NCBI RefSeq assembly: GCF_002285635.2 | Contig: NZ_CP023049.2 | Span: 2,976,001 to 3,040,000, forward strand | Length of the DNA stretch: 64,000 nt | Direction: 5' to 3' | From: Chryseobacterium piperi | Lineage (GTDB): Bacteria > Bacteroidota > Bacteroidia > Flavobacteriales > Weeksellaceae | Shown here: in pieces, positions 60,236-64,000 of the stretch | Layout: every line of letters starts with the position of its first letter | Numbering within the stretch: the stretch's first letter is position 1 | Position numbers and translations under genes: made by a program | Notes under the pieces: model-generated | What the model was told of the DNA's origin: nothing | Database searches by the model: none | What the model saw: the letters and a program-made list of their open reading frames with translations, nothing else

Positions 60236-61507
60236 TTAGTGGAATCTGAAATTAGCTTCAGGAAGCGTATTATTTTTTAAAAAAGTTTCATACTCGGGAG
60301 ATAGTTTTGCGCGTCCAAAAGTGTTTTCCCCACTCATACTTCCGAGACGAACTTTATCCTTTCCAAACTTTTTATTCATAGCATCCATCGCTCTCATTAC
60401 TGGCAAATGCTGATTTTGTGTATCTTCTTCAAATAAACTGATCAGCCTCTCGCTTTCAGGAACAAAATCATTGACAATTACTCCGGCTTTCTTATAATGA
60501 AATCCTTGTTTATAAATAAGCTCGAAAAGCTCATTCACCACTCTCCCAATAAGAATAGATGAGTTCGTAGGATTGGGAAGAACCTGAGTAATGGCTTTTT
60601 TATATTCCGGAAGGTCTTTTCTGAATCGATTGGTCTGTACAAAAACCGTAATCATTTTACAACAGGTATTTTGCTTTCTCAGCCGTTCAGAACAATACAT
60701 CCCAAAAGTCTCCACCCGCTCTCTTACTTCCTCTTTTTCAGTCAGCATCTCCATAAAACTGCGGGTAACAGCAATAGATTTTTTCGGTGATGCCGCTTCA
60801 AGCTCCAGCTGTCGGATTCCTTTTAATTCATTGATCATTCTTATGCCGTGAATTCCCATCACCTTTTTAATCCATATTTCGGGCTTCTGAAGCAAATCCC
60901 ATGCTTTATAAACCCCGTTATCATTCATTTTCACGCACAGCTTTCTTCCAATACCCCATACATCTGCAATATCAAGCCATTTTAATGCTTTCTCAATTTT
61001 TTCCTGCGTGTCCAGGGCGTAAACTCCATTAAATCTTTCAGGATATTCCTTCACTATTCTGTTCGCCACTTTGCATAGCATCTTTGTCGGAGCAAGGCCT
61101 ATGCTTACCGGAATATGAACCTCCTCCTGAATCTTATTCCTGATTTCAAGACAATACTCTTCTATATTTACATATTTAAAACCGTTCAGATCCAGGAAAA
61201 GCTCATCAATACTATAAATTTCATGGTCAGTAACATATGATTTGGCAATATTCATTACCTCCTGACTTTTAAAATTGTATAGTTCAAATTTGGCAGAAAA
61301 GCTTTTGACATCATGTTCTTTAAAAAGTGCTTTATATTTAAATGCAGGAGCTGCCATTGGAATTCCCAGAGCTTTGGCTTCTTTGCTTCTTGACACAACA
61401 CATCCATCGTTGTTAGAAAGTACCACAACGGGTTTGTTTTCAAGAGCAGGATCTAAAGTCCTTTCACATGAAACAAAGAAATTATTGCAATCCACCAGAG
61501 CGTACAT
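60236..61507 (-). CDS. umuC: Y-family DNA polymerase UmuC, no UmuD partner adjacent
   Basis: Error-prone translesion polymerase, 423 residues. Palm motifs LVDCNNFFVSCER and YSIDELFLDLNG hold the metal-binding acidic residues; VVLSNNDGCVVSRSKEAKALGIPM, VPVSIGLAPTKMLCKVANRI; IADVWGIGRKLC is the helix-hairpin-helix. The DUF4113-like C-terminal end (DKVRLGSMSGENTFGRAKLSPEYET) is present. Normally umuD precedes umuC; here only 185 bp without an ORF separate it from the divergent M15 gene. A -7 candidate TAATTTTG (minus) is at 61534-61541. Confidence 0.94.
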   Translation of the reverse strand: MYALVDCNNFFVSCERTLDPALENKPVVVLSNNDGCVVSRSKEAKALGIPMAAPAFKYKALFKEHDVKSFSAKFELYNFKSQEVMNIAKSYVTDHEIYSIDELFLDLNGFKYVNIEEYCLEIRNKIQEEVHIPVSIGLAPTKMLCKVANRIVKEYPERFNGVYALDTQEKIEKALKWLDIADVWGIGRKLCVKMNDNGVYKAWDLLQKPEIWIKKVMGIHGIRMINELKGIRQLELEAASPKKSIAVTRSFMEMLTEKEEVRERVETFGMYCSERLRKQNTCCKMITVFVQTNRFRKDLPEYKKAITQVLPNPTNSSILIGRVVNELFELIYKQGFHYKKAGVIVNDFVPESERLISLFEEDTQNQHLPVMRAMDAMNKKFGKDKVRLGSMSGENTFGRAKLSPEYETFLKNNTLPEANFRFH

Positions 61508-61630
61508 GATCAGATAATGACTATTTTATTATGCAAAATTATACTATTTAAAGAATAAAATTATGATTTATTTTAAAATTAACATTCATTATAACAAATT
61601 GATTACAAGAGTATTAAATTTATTTATATA

Positions 61631-61664
61631 CGTCAAGTTTTGTCGTTCCCCACTCCTACTTTTG
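61631..61664 (+). promoter_or_regulatory. Compound promoter site 1 (M15 peptidase)
   Basis: Quasi-palindrome CGTCAAGTTTTGTCG (61631-61645), 11 bases TTCCCCACTCC, then -7 box TACTTTTG (61657-61664), 28 bp before the ATG. Same layout and spacing as sites at 62223 and 63570. Confidence 0.75.
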
Positions 61665-61692
61665 TTTTCCAAAAACACTAAAATTGACAATT

Positions 61693-62193
61693 ATGGATCG
61701 AGTGACTTTAGAAAGAATAGAAAAGCTTCACCCTTTAGTAAGGGAGGAGGCAAAACAGATTATCAAAGCATGTGATGAAGCTCTTACCGGAAGAGCTAAG
61801 ATTAGAATAACCCAAGGATTACGTTCTTTTGAAGAACAGGAAAGGCTTTATGCGATCGGAAGATTAACCACGGGAAGGAAAGTTACCAATGCCAAAGCCG
61901 GCCAGAGTATTCACAACTATGGGCTTGCTGTTGATATCTGCCTAATCATTGATGGAAAAACAGCCAGTTGGGACACAGCAAAAGACTGGGATAATGATGG
62001 TGTAGCCGATTGGTATGAATGTGTGAAAGTTTTTGCCAAATATGGATGGGATTGGGGCGGAAACTGGAAGACATTTAAAGACCTTCCCCATTTTGAAAAA
62101 AAGAACATTCCAACCCAAAAAGGTCTTATAAAAACCACTTGGAGAACATTAGCCAAAATGCCCAGAGACAGGAACGGATACATTATATTTTAA
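61693..62193 (+). CDS. M15-family peptidoglycan peptidase, endolysin-like
   Basis: 166 residues from MDRVTLERIEKLHPLV (a TTG 9 bp upstream is not needed). Zinc site: His74 and Asp81 in QSIHNYGLAVDIC, His133 in DLPHFE, the SxHxxGxAxD pattern of D-Ala-D-Ala/L-Ala-D-Glu peptidases. Closest in style to phage endolysins (ITQGLRSFEEQERLYAIGR). There is no signal peptide, so wall access needs lysis, a holin or another export device. Driven by compound promoter site 1. Confidence 0.9.
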   Translation: MDRVTLERIEKLHPLVREEAKQIIKACDEALTGRAKIRITQGLRSFEEQERLYAIGRLTTGRKVTNAKAGQSIHNYGLAVDICLIIDGKTASWDTAKDWDNDGVADWYECVKVFAKYGWDWGGNWKTFKDLPHFEKKNIPTQKGLIKTTWRTLAKMPRDRNGYIIF

Positions 62194-62222
62194 TTCTCCA
62201 TTGTTTGAAAATAATTAAAATA

Positions 62223-62256
62223 CGACAAGTTCTGTCGCTTCCTCAGCCTACCTTTG
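62223..62256 (+). promoter_or_regulatory. Compound promoter site 2 (patatin)
   Basis: Perfect-armed CGACAAGTTCTGTCG (62223-62237; arms CGACA/TGTCG), 11 bases CTTCCTCAGCC, -7 box TACCTTTG (62249-62256). The patatin ATG follows after about 107 bp; a 17-codon ORF (62292-62345) lies in the leader. Confidence 0.75.
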
Positions 62257-62363
62257 CTTTAGAAGAAAACCCTAAGAATGATGAAATATTTATGACAAAA
62301 ACATTGTTTCTATTTCAGGATTGTATGTATCCTTTTAATGATTAATTAATAAAAAAACATCCT

Positions 62364-63401
62364 ATGAAAAAGACAACCATTCTTTCTTTAGACGGAGGCG
62401 GAATAAGAGGTATCATCACCTGTATTATTTTACGCTACATAGAAGAGCAGCTCCAATATTATGATAAACCAAGCGCAAAACTTGGAGATTATTTTGATTT
62501 GGTTGCGGGAAGCAGTACAGGAGGATTAATCGCATCAATTATTCTTTGTCCTGATGAACACCGAAAAGCAAAATACTCTATTCAAAAAGGATTAGAATTA
62601 TATGCTGAAAAAGGTGGTGACATATTCCAGGTTTCTTTTTGGGAGAAACTGGTCAATCCATTTGGATTATTGAATGAAAAGATTTCACAGGAAGCCCTTC
62701 AAAAAAATCTGAATGATTTTTTTGGACATCTTGAACTTAAAGAATTAATAAAACCATGTTTAATTACGAGCTATGATATAGAAAATAGAAGAGCGAAACT
62801 TTTCAACTCTTGGGAAGCAAGCTTAAGTACAGATAATTTTTATGTAAAGGATGTTTGCCGGGCAACATCTGCAGCACCTACTTATTTTAGCCCTGTTCAG
62901 ATCAAGTCAATGTATGGACAGCTATTCAGCCTTATAGATGGCGGTATGTTTGCAAACAACCCTGCTCTCTGTGCTTACGCAGAAGCCAGAAAAATTCCTT
63001 TTGCCGAAGTTTTGAAAAATCATCAAAAAGCCAATCATCCGATAGTGAACGATATGATTATAGTATCTATTGGAACAGGAATCGAATCCCGTAGCTATTC
63101 GTTTAAAAAACTACAGAAAGCAGGAAAGATTGGCTGGGTGGGGCCAATTATCGATATTCTTATGTCTGCTAATGCAGAAACTGTAGACTATCAACTGTCT
63201 CAAATGTTCCAGACTTTAGGGCAAAGAAATCAGAAAAATTACTTTCGCATCAACCCGTCTTTGAAAAATGCGTCGACTGCGATGGATAACGTCAGACGTT
63301 CCAATATTGAAAACCTGATACAGGCAGGATTAAGTTATATAGATGATAACAGAGAGATGTTGAACCAAATTGTTCAAAAGCTAATCAGAAACAAAATATA
63401 A
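62364..63401 (+). CDS. Patatin-like phospholipase
   Basis: 345-residue lipid acyl hydrolase. Oxyanion loop DGGGIRG (10-16), nucleophile elbow GSSTGG (Ser51) and catalytic Asp192 in LIDGGMFANNP, giving a complete Ser-Asp dyad. A central region RATSAAPTYFSPVQI is typical of bacterial patatins. No signal peptide or membrane helix, so it acts inside the cell or is delivered by another route. Similar patatins serve as effectors in phage defence and injection systems, but no nucleotide-cyclase partner is in view. Preceded by compound promoter site 2. Confidence 0.92.
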   Translation: MKKTTILSLDGGGIRGIITCIILRYIEEQLQYYDKPSAKLGDYFDLVAGSSTGGLIASIILCPDEHRKAKYSIQKGLELYAEKGGDIFQVSFWEKLVNPFGLLNEKISQEALQKNLNDFFGHLELKELIKPCLITSYDIENRRAKLFNSWEASLSTDNFYVKDVCRATSAAPTYFSPVQIKSMYGQLFSLIDGGMFANNPALCAYAEARKIPFAEVLKNHQKANHPIVNDMIIVSIGTGIESRSYSFKKLQKAGKIGWVGPIIDILMSANAETVDYQLSQMFQTLGQRNQKNYFRINPSLKNASTAMDNVRRSNIENLIQAGLSYIDDNREMLNQIVQKLIRNKI

Positions 63402-63569
63402 TCTATTTAGCTTATAATTAACCAATATAAGGTAAAAAGCTTATATCAATGATTTCTTTTTAGAAAAAATATTATGCATCTGGCTTCTCGTCTATCAAAA
63501 TTATCCTCAGTCTATTATATGAGAATCCCTTTTAAATGAAGAAAAATAAATATAATAAGAATTATAACA

Positions 63570-63603
63570 CGACGAGTTTTGACGCCCCTCTCTTGTACTT
63601 TTG
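63570..63603 (+). promoter_or_regulatory. Compound promoter site 3 (acidic small protein)
   Basis: CGACGAGTTTTGACG (63570-63584), 11 bases CCCCTCTCTTG, -7 box TACTTTTG (63596-63603). Otherwise the 63402-63716 gap is AT-rich without a gene. Confidence 0.75.
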
Positions 63604-63716
63604 AAATATAAACAACAACACAAAAACAATCTTTAAAAGCTTTTAAAAAACTATTGAATTCAACATTCTCAAATGCTGGACAGCCAGAAATATGTTCACA
63701 TTTTAAAACACCAAAT

Positions 63717-63887
63717 ATGGAAACACCAAATCACAACCCAGATATAATCTTCGATAAAGAGCCCTACACCATTGAGTGGAGTGACATCGAAAACGTAGAG
63801 ATCGATTATGAAAATTATCTCAAAGACATTGAACTCTTTTTTAAAGAGGATTTTCAAAATGATATTCTTGAAGAAGACATGTACTAA
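63717..63887 (+). CDS. Very acidic 56-residue protein
   Basis: From METPNHNPDIIFDKEP to EEDMY. Over a third of residues are Asp or Glu and only three are Lys, giving an extremely low pI. It contains IEWSDIENVEIDYENYLKDI and a helical acidic end, no Cys. No family recognised. A longer frame from a TTG at 63654 is possible but begins with an ordinary-looking N-terminal stretch. It sits about 114 bp after compound promoter site 3, the third gene with that promoter. Confidence 0.6.
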   Translation: METPNHNPDIIFDKEPYTIEWSDIENVEIDYENYLKDIELFFKEDFQNDILEEDMY

Positions 63888-64000
63888 TAATTAAATAACC
63901 CCATATAAATCAAGTTCCGCTGTTATCCGGTACCACCTTCTCATTTACCAATCTACCAAACACAGTTATTATAATCTCGTTAGTCCCTGAGCTTACTACT
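63888..64000. other. Window end, no gene recognised
   Basis: Contains CAAGTTC at 63911-63917 but no matching -7 box; no start codon with a long frame is visible before the edge. Confidence 0.4.

Noticed and set aside
62292..62345. 17-codon ORF in the patatin leader
   Set aside because: Too short and not distinguishable from chance; could be a leader peptide but nothing supports it.
62364..63401. Patatin as CBASS effector
   Set aside because: No cyclic-nucleotide synthase, TIR or ubiquitin-like partner genes in the window, so a defence label is not supported.
63909..63941. CAAGTTC with CACCTTCT at the same offset, a possible fourth promoter copy
   Set aside because: Second half of the palindrome and the TAnnTTTG box do not match; linker is not pyrimidine-rich.
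1..64000. tRNA, rRNA, CRISPR or insertion sequences
   Set aside because: Intergenic regions were read on both strands without finding cloverleaf genes, spaced direct repeats or transposase frames.

Overview
The window looks like a chromosomal segment of a Chryseobacterium-type flavobacterium (Bacteroidota, Weeksellaceae). The supporting signs are AT-rich intergenic DNA, Bacteroidota -7 boxes of the TAnnTTTG type, a SusC/SusD pair, a type IX secretion sorting tail, many small lipoproteins, and the housekeeping order cdsA - LUD - ftsH - rsfS - birA - LptF/G - tgt. No tRNA, rRNA, CRISPR array or insertion sequence was recognised.

Layout. (1) 1-9.7 kb: housekeeping block for phospholipid synthesis (cdsA, cut by the window edge), membrane proteolysis (ftsH), ribosome silencing (rsfS), biotin ligation (birA), an LPS-export-type permease, tRNA queuosine (tgt, with its zinc cysteines missing), a polyprenol-phosphate glycosyltransferase, and a DUF4271-hemD pair. 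(2) 9.8-13.2 kb: oligopeptidase B, then a repeat-rich spot with a four-helix-bundle gene flanked by inverted repeats and a 137-bp element with perfect 27-bp inverted ends. (3) 13.4-19.7 kb: a two-component system followed by three genes with a metal-handling look: a lipoprotein with three NPPHG..HRC repeats, a Cys/His-rich small protein, and a TonB-dependent receptor carrying two N-terminal heavy-metal-associated domains.

(4) 19.7-44.3 kb: a secreted amidohydrolase with a T9SS tail, then a polysaccharide utilisation locus read on the minus strand: AraC regulator, SusC, SusD, MFS transporter, GH130 phosphorylase, GH92, GH125, a NagB/PIG-L fusion, GH29 fucosidase, ROK kinase, a second GH92, a cupin sugar-phosphate isomerase-like protein and GH97. 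The enzyme set fits trimming of mannose- and fucose-containing N-glycans: exported mannosidases and a fucosidase, uptake by SusCD and MFS, then cytoplasmic phosphorolysis and amino-sugar deacetylation/deamination. No endoglycosidase or beta-hexosaminidase is present.

(5) 44.4-49.5 kb: a second AraC regulator, OsmC, and a TetR gene with a clear operator leading a thiolase - hotdog thioesterase - ketoacyl synthase operon. (6) 49.5-61.5 kb: cupin, L,D-transpeptidase, lipoprotein MsrB, DUF445, pyrD, a pseudouridine synthase, glyS, a serine hydrolase, a YdeI-like protein, and a UmuC polymerase without an adjacent UmuD.

(7) 61.6-64 kb: the most unusual stretch. Three consecutive genes (a signal-less M15 peptidase, a signal-less patatin phospholipase, and a very acidic 56-residue protein) are each preceded by the same compound promoter: a 15-bp quasi-palindrome of the form CGWCRAGTTYTGWCG, exactly 11 pyrimidine-rich bases, then TACYTTTG. 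This looks like an uncharacterised regulon of envelope-attacking enzymes and is the best candidate here for a new system.
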